Below, in pieces: positions 7,895-17,303 of a stretch of 18,997 bases of DNA. Source of the DNA: Flammeovirgaceae bacterium. Its GTDB lineage: Bacteria > Bacteroidota > Bacteroidia > Cytophagales > Cyclobacteriaceae. The notes below the pieces were generated by a model. The model worked only from the letters and a program-made list of their open reading frames with translations. It did not search any database and was not told where the DNA came from. Every line of letters starts with the position of its first letter. Position 1 is the first letter of the stretch. The stretch is from contig QIEB01000197.1 of the NCBI GenBank assembly GCA_003229495.1, positions 1 to 18,997 of the forward strand, written 5' to 3'. A program made the translations under genes and the position numbers.

Positions 7895-8995
7895 CTATTT
7901 GCTATCAATAATTACTCTATGTCCCGGACCGGTAACGCCAACCAGGTTCATTGCCCTAAACAGGATTTCATATTTTGGTTCTATCAATAAAACTTCAACA
8001 GAATCCCCTACCACAACCCATTCCTTTTTGTCACTTGCTTTCATTTGATAGTACTTCAAATTTGGGGTATCTGAAGTGAGCGAAATCAATGCTTTTCCTC
8101 CAACAATTTTAACTTCCGATGCGATGGTATTGGGAGTCCATTCTATAGCATCTCTGTTTTGCTCAATAATTAAATATTCCGTGTCATACGCCCAATGTAA
8201 TTTCCCATCCCATATCCAGGTGTTATTTGAAAAATAGTCATCCTGGTACATAACCAATTCGGACTTATGATCCGGCCAAATACTAAACATGTCATTATAA
8301 AGATGCCACTCTATCCAGGCATAGGTGTTCGGAAATCGCTCCGGGCGATCACCAATTTCATCAAAGACTTCAGCAGGTATTCGATCAGGGCCCTCAACAA
8401 GAACTATATCTGCTCCTTTGTTTTTCAGGTATTCATCCCGGATTTCTAATGCAGATAAAGGAATATTGTCCTTTTCATAGTGATGATCATATTTTGTGTC
8501 AGATAAAAACCACTTATTATAATCGTTAAGCCAGACCTCATTGATGCCATGATGCCAATCGCTACCATCCTTTTCTCCCGGTCCGGAACCTAAGGTTCTG
8601 CTAACATAACCGTAGGCATTCAAGATGCCATTTTGAACTTTCATAAAATGACCACAGTGAAATCCCTGTCCCTCCAAAGCAGCATCAAGAATCCCTTCTG
8701 CATATCCCCCTCCAGGGTATGGAGACCCATTGTTTTCAACTTCGACTACTGTTCTGATCCAGTTTCTAAGGAGCAACACTCTTTTAAGTTCATCTGTCTC
8801 CCCATGAAAAATAGTGTCCAGCTGATACTTCGTGATCAGGTGTTGGAACTTTGGCGAGCTCAGGTCTTCCGATGATTGAAATAAGGTATTAGGTTTATAA
8901 ACCGGATTGTCAACCTCCTGATTAGTATACTTCCGCTTATGACATGAAAAGAATAAAACGGATAAAGTTAGCAAGAAGACCTGGATATATTTCAT
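7895..8995 (-). CDS. Transglutaminase-like superfamily lipoprotein
   Basis: A 366-residue lipoprotein whose signal peptide ends in LFFSC (Cys18). Residues ~65-175 resemble the transglutaminase-like (cysteine protease-type) core. Candidate catalytic triad residues are Cys114 in GFHCGHFMKV, His148 or His149 in DWHHGINEVWL, and Asp166 in WFLSDTKYD, in the Cys-His-Asp order and spacing typical of the superfamily. Such proteins in bacteria act as peptidases or amidases, or are structural relatives lacking activity. The C-terminal third (from ~290) looks like a beta-sandwich with VKIVGGKALISLTSDTPNL and may be an accessory domain. It is the last gene of the minus-strand series, 27 bases after the broken amidohydrolase gene, so it is probably co-transcribed with it. 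Family assignment rests on the triad pattern only; the physiological substrate is unknown. Confidence 0.72.
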   Translation of the reverse strand: MKYIQVFLLTLSVLFFSCHKRKYTNQEVDNPVYKPNTLFQSSEDLSSPKFQHLITKYQLDTIFHGETDELKRVLLLRNWIRTVVEVENNGSPYPGGGYAEGILDAALEGQGFHCGHFMKVQNGILNAYGYVSRTLGSGPGEKDGSDWHHGINEVWLNDYNKWFLSDTKYDHHYEKDNIPLSALEIRDEYLKNKGADIVLVEGPDRIPAEVFDEIGDRPERFPNTYAWIEWHLYNDMFSIWPDHKSELVMYQDDYFSNNTWIWDGKLHWAYDTEYLIIEQNRDAIEWTPNTIASEVKIVGGKALISLTSDTPNLKYYQMKASDKKEWVVVGDSVEVLLIEPKYEILFRAMNLVGVTGPGHRVIIDSK

Positions 8996-9022
8996 CTCAT
9001 TCGAATGTCCAAAATATTAGGA

Positions 9023-10769
9023 TCACTTATTAGCTTCATAAACCACTTTACCGTCAACCATGGTCAACAATGCTTTTATGTTCTTAATGTTTTCTTCCGG
9101 ACAAGTTAGGATATCTTCGGATAACACTACCAGGTCCGCCAGTTTTCCAGGCTCTAGTGAGCCTTTAATATCCTCTTCAAATGAAGCATACGCATTGTTA
9201 ATGGTATACATTTTTAAAGCCTGCTCCCTGCTAATGGCTTCGTGAGGTGCATATACAGAGCCCCTTTCGGTCTTTCTGGTTACCACAGACCACATGGCAA
9301 CAAAAGGATTGTATGGATTGATTGAGGTATAAGAGTCAAGCTTAACCATGTGGTCAGAACCACCATTGACCATTATACCTGCCCCCATCAAAGATTTATA
9401 AGGATGGAATGTATTCATTCTTTCTTCACCTAGCACCTGGTTTAGGAGATCAGCATCTTTAAAGAACCAGGCCGGTTGCATATCAGCATAAACACCCATA
9501 GCCGCCATTTTGGTAATAGCCTCCGGAGTATAGAAATTCCCATGGATTACGGAAAATCTTTTGCTGCTAATCGGACTTACTTTATCCACCTCCTCTAAAG
9601 CGGATAGTAACACATCTACTCCTCCGCCGCCGGTAACATGGGCGGTAAACTTCCATCCAAACTCATTAGCTGCGGTAATAATGCGAATCAGTTCTTCTTT
9701 ATTTAAGTTTAGAATACCACGGTAATTGGGGTCAGTAATGCCATATATTTCTTTAGCTCCTTCTCCCCAAGGTTCGCGCAAATACGCTGTTCCAGTAAGG
9801 ACACCCCCATCAATCAGGACTTTTAATGCCCCTATCATCACCTTTACCGGTTTTATGGTCAAATTCAGCCAGCGAAGTATGTATTTCATCCGGAGCAGCA
9901 TGGGGGTCAAAAGGAACATATAGGTTCTGAAAAACCCTGACGGTTAAATCTCCTGTTTCCTGTAATTTTCTGTACCATTTAATGTCTTCAGGGGTACCAC
10001 TACCAGCACAAATTGAGGTAATACCCACACTATTGTACAACTGAAGCATCTCTTTTAATAATTTTAATTGCTGTGCTTCACCCAGATTGCTGTTTTCAGG
10101 CAAGGCGAGCAAATCAAAAGCTGAACTTCGAATAATACCTGTTGCCCTGCCTTGCTTATCTTTAAGTATTCCCGGTTGCCCGGTATCATTGGTTATTCCG
10201 GAAATTTGGAAAGCCTTTGAATTTACCATGCCTCCAAAACTTCCATTGAGGAAAACAGGGTGGTTGGGCGCCACAGAATCCAGTTCATATTTGGTGGGTT
10301 GTCGCATTTCTAGCATCCGGGTGGCGAAAAATTTTGGATGGATTATCCATTCTCCCGGGTCTTTTTGTGCGGCCTCACTGTGTATCCAACTAAGTAATTC
10401 TTTAATAGAATAAACATCTGGTATAGGTGATAAGTACTCGCTCGCCGAGGCAGTTAAGGAATGGGTATGGCCTTCGTTTATTCCCGGTATAACGGTCTGC
10501 CCGCCGAGGTCTATTCTTCTGGTGGAAGCCCCTGCCAGTTTAGAAATTATATCGTTACTACCTACAGCCAATATCTTTCCGTCTTTTACCGCCAATGCCT
10601 GTTGAATAGTAAAATTACTGTCAACCTTAATGATTTTTCCGTTGAAGAGGATTACATCCGCATACTTATCCGGAGTAATACAGCCCAGAAGGATCAGAAA
10701 GTCAAAAATTAACACTAACAGGGTTCTGAATCCGATTTTCAAATTTCCGGAAATATATAGATGAGCCAT
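9023..10769 (-). pseudogene. YtcJ-like amidohydrolase (amidohydrolase_3 family), frameshifted
   Basis: Two overlapping minus-strand frames together encode one protein. The upstream part (10769 to ~9840) begins with a lipoprotein-type signal (LILLGC, Cys30), then ADVILFNGKIIKVD, IPGINEGHTHS with the metal pair His101/His103, and NGSFGGMVNSKAF, all typical of YtcJ-like amidohydrolases. The downstream part (~9838 to 9023) continues with IGALKVLIDGGVLTGTAYLR, FTAHVTGGGG, FSVIHGNFY, MVNGGSDHMVKL and SLEPGKLADLVVLSEDI. The frames switch near 9831-9845 in GGTGATGATAGGGG, where a one-base insertion or two-base deletion in the gene would explain the break. All expected metal and catalytic motifs survive on one side or the other, so decay is recent, or the shift is a sequencing error, or (less likely) it is programmed. 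The intact protein would be about 570-580 residues, a normal family length. The 172-bp gap before it may hold its own promoter. Confidence 0.8.
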
Positions 10770-10941
10770 CTTTAGGTAATTTTACTAATAACTGATTGAT
10801 TAATAGCGCTCAAATACATGATATTCAATGCCATACCAATCATTGGATATAGTTGATACCGGCGAACAAGAGCATATATTGGTTCATAATTTAATTGTCA
10901 GGATAACCTTACTTCTATTTTTATCAACTTGATGGTGGTAT
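10770..10941. other. Intergenic region upstream of the YtcJ-like gene
   Basis: 172 bases between the sulfotransferase-like gene and the YtcJ-like gene, both on the minus strand. It contains an 11-base palindrome CCAATCATTGG (10836-10846) overlapping a promoter-like element listed separately. No gene longer than 15 codons was seen on the minus strand and no strong terminator. Confidence 0.45.
10811..10839 (-). promoter_or_regulatory. Candidate Bacteroidota-type promoter for the YtcJ-like / transglutaminase unit
   Basis: On the minus strand a TTG (10839-10837) is followed, after 18 bases, by TGTATTTG (10818-10811), one mismatch from the Bacteroidota -7 consensus TAnnTTTG. It lies about 42 bases before the ATG at 10769. 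The upstream TTG falls inside the palindrome CCAATGATTGG, which could be an operator. This is a pattern match only. Confidence 0.28.
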
Positions 10942-12360
10942 TTACTTACACGATTCCAAATTAGGGTTCTTTTCAATAGGTAGCCCTGGGGTTATATCCT
11001 TTCCCACAAATGCCGCATAGTCTTCTACATACTTTTTTGCTCTAAATACAATATTGCTGGTGCTCTCAGGGATATCACCCTGACTCAATATTTCTGAGGC
11101 GCCCACCGGATTGATGTATTCCCAAACTATATTACCTTCTGCATTTATTTCAAAGAAATGACCAGGTTTCCCTTCACAAATAAGTGTATTTCCATTTGGA
11201 AGCCGCTGAGCACTTGATACGAATTCTGAATAAAAATCGGTTGGTATCGGGGACGTATAGATATGATCAGGCTCATCAGGGCCATAGGAATTATCGGCTG
11301 AATAGGCATACTCTCCGGGTGATGTGGTTGGAGGGGTGATTACAAAAATTTCGGAATAGCCTGGCGATCTGTAAGTCCCGTTATTAAATAACATGATTTT
11401 ACCGGCATCCACATATCCCTCTTCAATCCAATATGGGGTGTGTTGCCCAAAAAGTAATTGATCGTCAATCCTTCCTTGCCCATAAACTATAGGGTTTCCC
11501 CATCTATATAATATATCGCCTCCTTTTTGATAAGTCCCTCCGGAGCCTGTTGCCGCTTCGGCAGTAGTTGTTGAATGATCAATGATATAAATTTCATTCA
11601 TATGTCGAGAGCTTAATATTATTTGGTCCAATTCTGCATTGTACTGCATAGAGTTTATATGTAACCAATTCGCACCCCCTGAAGTAGTCCCTAAAAAATT
11701 GACATCAAGGCGTTGCGGGTTTCCACTGATCACTCCATAGTTGTCTTTAGTTTTATCAAAATCCTGGATCAAATGGTCTTTGAAATTCCATTCCCAAACA
11801 ATATCTGCATCATTTGAATTTTTAGGCTTTAGTTCCAGTATTTGCTCATTATACAATTGCATAAAGGGGGGTGTTAAAAGTTTTCTTCCCATTTGAATAG
11901 CTTCTGCCTCATTAATAATTGTAGCAGCAAGCATCAATACATTGCCATTGGGCATTGGGAATATATCATGATGTTGACTTGCAATTGTAGTTGAATAGTT
12001 ATATTCCCAAAGTAAATTCCCAGCCCAATCAAATAGTTCTATTCTTCCTCCAATACCCGGTATAATGATATTACCCGGATTGAGTATTTCAGCTGCTCTT
12101 AACAAATTTCCATTTTCTAAAAGGTAAACAGATTTTCCACTGTATTTACTCGTCCACTGGTTTACAACTTCACCACAATTATTTATCAAGTAAGTTTCAT
12201 TATGCACCGCAAAAAGCGTATATCCATTTAAAGAATTCGCCGTATTTAATATTACACCAACTGTATTAGATGTTACACCAGGTGAATTTTGGCACGAAAC
12301 AGGCAGCGTGCAAAGAATAGAAAATAAGACTCTTATCAAAAAGTAATTATTGTTCTTCAT
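10942..12360 (-). CDS. Aryl-sulfate sulfotransferase-like (ASST family) lipoprotein
   Basis: A 472-residue lipoprotein with signal peptide ending in PVSC (Cys23). The rest reads as a beta-propeller of the bacterial arylsulfotransferase (ASST) family, periplasmic enzymes that move sulfate between phenolic compounds without PAPS. Recognisable pieces are ASQHHDIFPMPNGNVLML (127-144), GANWLHINSMQYN (229-241), IILSSRHMNEIYIIDHSTTT (247-266), GDILYRWGNPIVYGQG (281-296), LLFGQHTPYWI (302-312) and RLPNGNTLICEGKPGHFFEI (386-405). In characterised ASST enzymes a histidine forms the sulfo-intermediate and other histidines and an arginine bind sulfate; here His131, His234, Arg252/His253 and His307 are conserved-looking candidates, but which is catalytic cannot be told by eye. 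Length is shorter than E. coli-type ASST but usual for this environmental subgroup. It starts 39 bases after the second Asp-box gene and is probably in the same operon. Confidence 0.82.
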   Translation of the reverse strand: MKNNNYFLIRVLFSILCTLPVSCQNSPGVTSNTVGVILNTANSLNGYTLFAVHNETYLINNCGEVVNQWTSKYSGKSVYLLENGNLLRAAEILNPGNIIIPGIGGRIELFDWAGNLLWEYNYSTTIASQHHDIFPMPNGNVLMLAATIINEAEAIQMGRKLLTPPFMQLYNEQILELKPKNSNDADIVWEWNFKDHLIQDFDKTKDNYGVISGNPQRLDVNFLGTTSGGANWLHINSMQYNAELDQIILSSRHMNEIYIIDHSTTTAEAATGSGGTYQKGGDILYRWGNPIVYGQGRIDDQLLFGQHTPYWIEEGYVDAGKIMLFNNGTYRSPGYSEIFVITPPTTSPGEYAYSADNSYGPDEPDHIYTSPIPTDFYSEFVSSAQRLPNGNTLICEGKPGHFFEINAEGNIVWEYINPVGASEILSQGDIPESTSNIVFRAKKYVEDYAAFVGKDITPGLPIEKNPNLESCK

Positions 12361-12399
12361 TATGGCATTTAAAGGGTTTGTATAGAGGGTTTAAGATAA

Positions 12400-14865
12400 T
12401 TACTTATACAATGTTTGCCTGGTTACAATATCTTCCAGGGCATATTCGTCACCTTTGGCAGGGCCGTGCCAAACACCACCACCAAAGGTGATGATGTAAA
12501 CTTTTTCTGGGTTTTTTGGGTCAGGTTGTACCCGCTTTCCCCATTTAAAATTATAACCTTTGATCCGGTCCCAGGTATGGCCCTGGTCTTCGGAGCGGTA
12601 GGCGGAGGAGTTAAAACCTGACGCGTAAAATACTCCATTGCGGGTATCGACGGTTATTTCATGTATATGCTGGTCGTGTTTAAGTGTCTGAATCCACGAG
12701 GTGCCATTGTCTTCTGATAGGTAAATTCCTCCCCCGCGGTTAGGGGAGAACTCGGTTGACCCATACCTACCCCATGCCGATAAATGCAGGCGGTTGGTGT
12801 TGTTGGGGTCGACCAGCAAACTGGTAGGGCCATTTACTCCTTCAGGCAAATTCATTTTCACCCAGGTTTCTGCGCCATCTGCGGACCGGTATAATGCACC
12901 ATCTTTTTCATTCCCTATGCTACCATCATCACTTGTCCTGGAAACAATAAGTATTAGTTCACCACCATGTATTTGGGTAATACGCCAGGCAGCAGGCTGG
13001 TCGCCTTCGATTCCATTATTTTTCTGTTGCCAGGATGTACCTCCATCTTCTGACTTATAAACCCCTTTCCCAAAGGCACACACGTAAAGCGTTCTGTTCT
13101 CAGGGTCGCTCTCTGGGTCCATGACAATATGAGTGGTTGCTGATTCGCCTATATCTTTACTGATGGGCACCCAGGTTTTTCCACCATTTTTACTTACCAA
13201 AACCCCACCCTGGTAAACTGACATATTCATGTTCCTCCACATTTTTGGCCTGGGCAGGTCGTGGTTGTTACTCATTACTGCCCATACTTTATCTTTAATA
13301 ACAGGATCAAACACCAGCCAATAAGTTGTATTAACCCAATCTCGAGGCACTCCATTGTTGTGAGTAGCGCTAGACCAGCTAGTACCTCCGTCAAAGCTCT
13401 CCATCAGACCTGTATCAGTATCAGCCATGAAAACATGCAGAGAGTTGAACGGGTCGAATGCCAGCATATAACCGGTGGTAACTTGCAGTCCCCTGGATTG
13501 CCATCCCCTATCCGTTATTTTATTAGTATATATTTGTTGCCAGGTATTACCTCCATCAGATGTTTTGATGGTGCGTCCAAAATCGGTAGTAAAACAAATA
13601 TTTGGATCATTGTCTGCTACATTCATATGAAAGGGATTTTCACCCCACCATGGGCCAAACCGATGGTCAAGCCATCCTTGTTCCCTGTTGGGTGAAGAAA
13701 CGCCCCGCTGATTGTCATTTGCTGGAGTGGTCCTATCATTCCAAACCAGCTCCCAGGTTTTACCGTAGTCCTGGCTTCTGGCAACTCCGAAACTAGATGA
13801 ATCCCTACCGAACATCAGCTTGGAATAGGATAGGTATATGTTTTCAGGGTGATAAAAGCTGGTAGCAATACTTCTAAACTCAGGACCATCAACTCCATCT
13901 GTTTTTGGCCCAACCAATGATTCATCCACACGATCCCATGTTTTTCCGCCATTGTTAGTCATATAAATTCCTGAATCATTCTTATTTCCCGTGGGATTGA
14001 AATAGGATTGCCCGGAAATAGCATAGATTATATGTTGATTAGTTTTAGTATCAACACCATCAACAAATTGCGTAATAGACCCCGCTCCATCTGGTAGACC
14101 TATATTCCTCCAATTGCCGTTACTTTTAATACCCAGTCCATCTTTACCTGAAACATAAATAGTACGATTGTCTATTGGCGAAGTTGGATCAATAAATATA
14201 TTGTCTAAATCAAACCTTAACTTATCTATTGTTTCCCATTGACCTCCACCATCTTCAGAAATCATAATATCCATGTAAAACCTTGGATTTTTGCCTTTGC
14301 GGGAAGGCCAAATATCAATTTTCTTCTTTCTGACCAGCAAGAATAATTTTTGTGAATTATCAGGATCCACCGCCATTTTTTCCAAAACAGTTATTATACT
14401 GTCTTTAGTTACCACTACTTCATCAGCATGATCACCTTGTGCATGGATGGCAATGATATCTTCCGGGTTTGGATATATGGTATGCCATGAAACTCCTTTA
14501 TCGAGGCTTTTGAATAACATATCGGAGGTGCCAGCATAGATAATTTTCTGGTTATTTCTGTCAAATGAATAGAATTTAGTTACACCTCTTAGGTTAAACA
14601 TCCGCCATCTTTCACCCCCGTCATAGGTCACATAAGAACCTGTCATATCACAACTAACAAATACATTATTGGGGTCTGAAGGATTGATTGCGGGGATATA
14701 CATTGCGCCTCCTCCGCCAGGTCCTATGAATCCCCATTGGTCGTTTCTGCCATTGGAGTTGACCATAGCATCCGCACCAATATCCACCTGATCATTTGAC
14801 ATATGATTACAGGATACCAGTAAAATTGAGGCTGCAAACATAAGTAATTTGTCCGTAGTGTTCAT
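12400..14865 (-). CDS. Asp-box (BNR) double beta-propeller lipoprotein, second of a tandem pair
   Basis: An 821-residue lipoprotein with signal ending in LLVSC (Cys19). Twelve Asp-box motifs (S/T-x-D/N-x-G-x-x-W) are visible at about residues 80, 120, 203, 303, 364, 435, 490, 558, 605, 661, 717 and 758, enough for two propellers as in GH74-type xyloglucanases and VPS10/sortilin-like proteins. Other landmarks shared with its upstream neighbour are GPGGGG near 48, CDMTG at 72, GDHAD at 144, SRGLQVTTGY at 457, a W-x-V-F-D-P block at 516-521, HDLPRPKMWRN at 535-545, and the C-terminal GYNFKWGKRV, then FGGGVWHG. Catalytic acids cannot be assigned with confidence, so glycosidase, sialidase-like or pure binding roles are all open. 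Its ATG overlaps the stop of the upstream paralogue (ATGA, 14862-14865), implying translational coupling and matched amounts. Confidence 0.85.
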   Translation of the reverse strand: MNTTDKLLMFAASILLVSCNHMSNDQVDIGADAMVNSNGRNDQWGFIGPGGGGAMYIPAINPSDPNNVFVSCDMTGSYVTYDGGERWRMFNLRGVTKFYSFDRNNQKIIYAGTSDMLFKSLDKGVSWHTIYPNPEDIIAIHAQGDHADEVVVTKDSIITVLEKMAVDPDNSQKLFLLVRKKKIDIWPSRKGKNPRFYMDIMISEDGGGQWETIDKLRFDLDNIFIDPTSPIDNRTIYVSGKDGLGIKSNGNWRNIGLPDGAGSITQFVDGVDTKTNQHIIYAISGQSYFNPTGNKNDSGIYMTNNGGKTWDRVDESLVGPKTDGVDGPEFRSIATSFYHPENIYLSYSKLMFGRDSSSFGVARSQDYGKTWELVWNDRTTPANDNQRGVSSPNREQGWLDHRFGPWWGENPFHMNVADNDPNICFTTDFGRTIKTSDGGNTWQQIYTNKITDRGWQSRGLQVTTGYMLAFDPFNSLHVFMADTDTGLMESFDGGTSWSSATHNNGVPRDWVNTTYWLVFDPVIKDKVWAVMSNNHDLPRPKMWRNMNMSVYQGGVLVSKNGGKTWVPISKDIGESATTHIVMDPESDPENRTLYVCAFGKGVYKSEDGGTSWQQKNNGIEGDQPAAWRITQIHGGELILIVSRTSDDGSIGNEKDGALYRSADGAETWVKMNLPEGVNGPTSLLVDPNNTNRLHLSAWGRYGSTEFSPNRGGGIYLSEDNGTSWIQTLKHDQHIHEITVDTRNGVFYASGFNSSAYRSEDQGHTWDRIKGYNFKWGKRVQPDPKNPEKVYIITFGGGVWHGPAKGDEYALEDIVTRQTLYK

Positions 14866-17303
14866 TGAACTTCAGCATTTTCAATTATAGGTTTCCCATG
14901 CCATACACTCGAGCCGTAGGTAATCAGAAACACCTCTTCAATGTCGTTCTCGTCCACAATCACTCGATGGCCCCATTGGAAATCATAACCCTTTATCTTG
15001 CTCCATGACCTTCCATAGTCATCACTGCGATAGGCCCCCTGATCAAATGTATTGCAATAGATGCGCCCGGAATGTATTGGATCGACCGTTACGTCATATA
15101 CATAGTGGTCTGTGTCAAAAATTGGCTCCCAAGACTGTCCCTTATCCTCAGACATGAAGATGCCGCCATCAAGATCAAGCGTTTCATTGCCGCCGGTCTC
15201 CCTGGCCAACCCCCTACCAATCAAATCACTGAGATGGATATCAGCCCAGGCACCCAGATAAAGCCTGTCGAGGTTTTCCGGATCATAGGCCAAGCCATTA
15301 GGAAATAACACTTTATCACCTACATTTAGTCTTGTCCACAATTTCGCGCCATCAGTAGATTTATACACAGCTCCCATATGAACTTCTCGCCCTTTTTCTC
15401 CGTTTTGGTGTTGGGGAGTAGGACTAGTCACTAAAAACAAGGTGCCATCTGGCTGAATGGTGAGTTCGAATGCTGCCAAACTACCTTCTATCCCATTGTT
15501 TCGAAGCTCCCAGGTTTGACCATCATCAATTGATTTAAACACTCCCTTGCCAAAGGCCGCCACATACAAGGTCCTGTTGCTAATCGGTGAGTTTTCATCT
15601 AAAACAATCGAAGTTGAAGGTGTATCAAAACCCATTCCTTTCACACTAGGTTTCCAGGATTTTCCGCCATCGAAGGAGACCGCTACTCCCCCTCTGCCAT
15701 ACTCTTTCCAATTGGGATTCCGGGTCATTTTACCTCTTGGAAAATCGTGCAACCCTGACCAAACCGACCAGATCTTGTCCTTCATTTTCGGATCAAAAAC
15801 CATCCAATAACAGGTGTTGTGCCAATCTGGGGGAATCCCCGAGGTCGACCTGGACCAACTGTTCCCGCCGTTTTGGGAATGATGATAGCCAATATCAGTA
15901 TAGCTTATGGCTACATGATCTTTGTCAAACGGATCGAAATGTACGCCGTATGCTGTAGTTACGTCGAGCCCCCGGCTTATGTAACTGCCATCTGCTTGCT
16001 GGACACTGTATTTTTCGTTCCAGGTTTTTCCGCCATCAATGGTTTTCATGGTTCGATACCAGTCAGTAATTATGGCCAGGTCTCCGTTATTAGGGGCTAC
16101 CCCAACATCGATGAGCCTTATATATTCTCCGCCGAATGCATCACGGACCCAGGCGTCTGATAAGTTCGAGGCATCTGCTCCGTCCTTAACCGCATATTTA
16201 CCGGAACCACCACCGCCCTTCCATACCCAGTGCCATGATTTTCCGGCGTCTTCAGATTTCAGTGTCCCATACCAATGAGCAACTGTTCCGTCTTCTTTTT
16301 TTTCCTGATAGCTACTGGTTACTGCATATATACTAGCGGCATCGTTTTCGGCCGCAGCAATTTTAGAATAAGTAGGGATGGTATTTTCTGAGTTCATTAT
16401 GACATCATCAGAAATTTGCTGCCAACTTTTCCCCAAGTCTCTTGATACCCAAAGCGTTGAAGGTGAAATGCTCCCATGTATCCTAAGGGACTCGTCGTTA
16501 TTCAAGCCATAAAAAACAGTACCTCCATTTTCCTTTATGGTCCCCCCGGTAAATGAAAACCCAGGCTGCATTTGTTCAGGGAAAACAAAAAAAGAGTAAT
16601 CCCAGGTAGTTTTATCTACATTATATATACCGCTGGTTGTAAAAACATATACCTTGCCTACTAAATCTGTAATGTTTGTATGGATAAAAGCAATGTCTTG
16701 TTCAAAGCTGATTCTACTCCAAGTGACACCGTCATCACCGGAGTAGAAAAAATAGTTGTTGATGCTAAAATATATGCTTTTGTTATCATTGGGGTCCACT
16801 TTTATGTTTCGCACTGTTTTTAACCCACCAGTGTCATGGTATAGAGATTCCTCTTTGGATAGGATGCTATAGTCAGCATGGTCACCTTCAAAAAGTTCCC
16901 TTACCACCTCATCTTTTCCAGGAAATATTCTGTTCCATGTCTTTCCTCCGTTTAAGGACCTATTTAGCGCTTGTGAGCCAATTAGAACTGTATTGGGGTC
17001 AAGCGGGTCATAAGCAAAAGAATGTGATCCACCAGGGAAGTTGACCATGGCATAAGAAAGCCCGCCATCGTTGCTCAAATAGGCCCCGGTCATGTCGCAT
17101 CTGAGCATGAACCTGTCAGTGCTTGAATATGAAAAAGTAGGTATAAAAGTGCTTCCGCCACCGCCGGGACCAACCCGTGTCCAATTGCTTTCCTGATGCT
17201 CAGTTGTGACCTCATCATCACTATGCCGGCTGCCAGAATTATGACAGCACATAATGAAGATAGAAGTGACAATAAAACCCGGAATTCTAAATAAAGTATT
17301 CAT
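14862..17303 (-). CDS. Asp-box (BNR) double beta-propeller lipoprotein, first of a tandem pair
   Basis: An 813-residue exported protein; the signal peptide ends in FIMCC (Cys19 or 20, an imperfect lipobox). Twelve Asp-box-type motifs occur at about residues 77, 116, 188, 287, 350, 421, 476, 543, 591, 649, 718 and 760; the one at 77 ends in Tyr instead of Trp. It is clearly paralogous to the downstream gene over its whole length: GPGGGG near 45, CDMTG at 69, GDHAD at 140, SRGLDVTTAYGVHFDPFD at 443-460, CYWMVFDPKMKDKIWSVWSG at 498-517, HDFPRGKMTRN at 519-529, and KGYDFQWGHR then WHGKP at the end. It carries segments the paralogue lacks, such as the GREVHMG and LSDLIGRGLARETGG stretches (638-705). 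The fold suggests a surface carbohydrate-active or ligand-binding protein; the substrate is unknown. It lies 196 bases after the CRTAC1 gene. Confidence 0.85.
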   Translation of the reverse strand: MNTLFRIPGFIVTSIFIMCCHNSGSRHSDDEVTTEHQESNWTRVGPGGGGSTFIPTFSYSSTDRFMLRCDMTGAYLSNDGGLSYAMVNFPGGSHSFAYDPLDPNTVLIGSQALNRSLNGGKTWNRIFPGKDEVVRELFEGDHADYSILSKEESLYHDTGGLKTVRNIKVDPNDNKSIYFSINNYFFYSGDDGVTWSRISFEQDIAFIHTNITDLVGKVYVFTTSGIYNVDKTTWDYSFFVFPEQMQPGFSFTGGTIKENGGTVFYGLNNDESLRIHGSISPSTLWVSRDLGKSWQQISDDVIMNSENTIPTYSKIAAAENDAASIYAVTSSYQEKKEDGTVAHWYGTLKSEDAGKSWHWVWKGGGGSGKYAVKDGADASNLSDAWVRDAFGGEYIRLIDVGVAPNNGDLAIITDWYRTMKTIDGGKTWNEKYSVQQADGSYISRGLDVTTAYGVHFDPFDKDHVAISYTDIGYHHSQNGGNSWSRSTSGIPPDWHNTCYWMVFDPKMKDKIWSVWSGLHDFPRGKMTRNPNWKEYGRGGVAVSFDGGKSWKPSVKGMGFDTPSTSIVLDENSPISNRTLYVAAFGKGVFKSIDDGQTWELRNNGIEGSLAAFELTIQPDGTLFLVTSPTPQHQNGEKGREVHMGAVYKSTDGAKLWTRLNVGDKVLFPNGLAYDPENLDRLYLGAWADIHLSDLIGRGLARETGGNETLDLDGGIFMSEDKGQSWEPIFDTDHYVYDVTVDPIHSGRIYCNTFDQGAYRSDDYGRSWSKIKGYDFQWGHRVIVDENDIEEVFLITYGSSVWHGKPIIENAEVQ

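Noticed and set aside
10857..10904. 15-codon minus-strand frame beginning MNQYMLLFAGINYIQ upstream of the YtcJ-like gene
   Set aside because: Too short, not conserved to my knowledge, and easily explained by chance in a 172-bp gap.
13261..13695. 144-codon + strand open frame inside the second Asp-box gene
   Set aside because: Antisense to a gene with twelve conserved motifs; its composition is that of a reverse-strand artefact.
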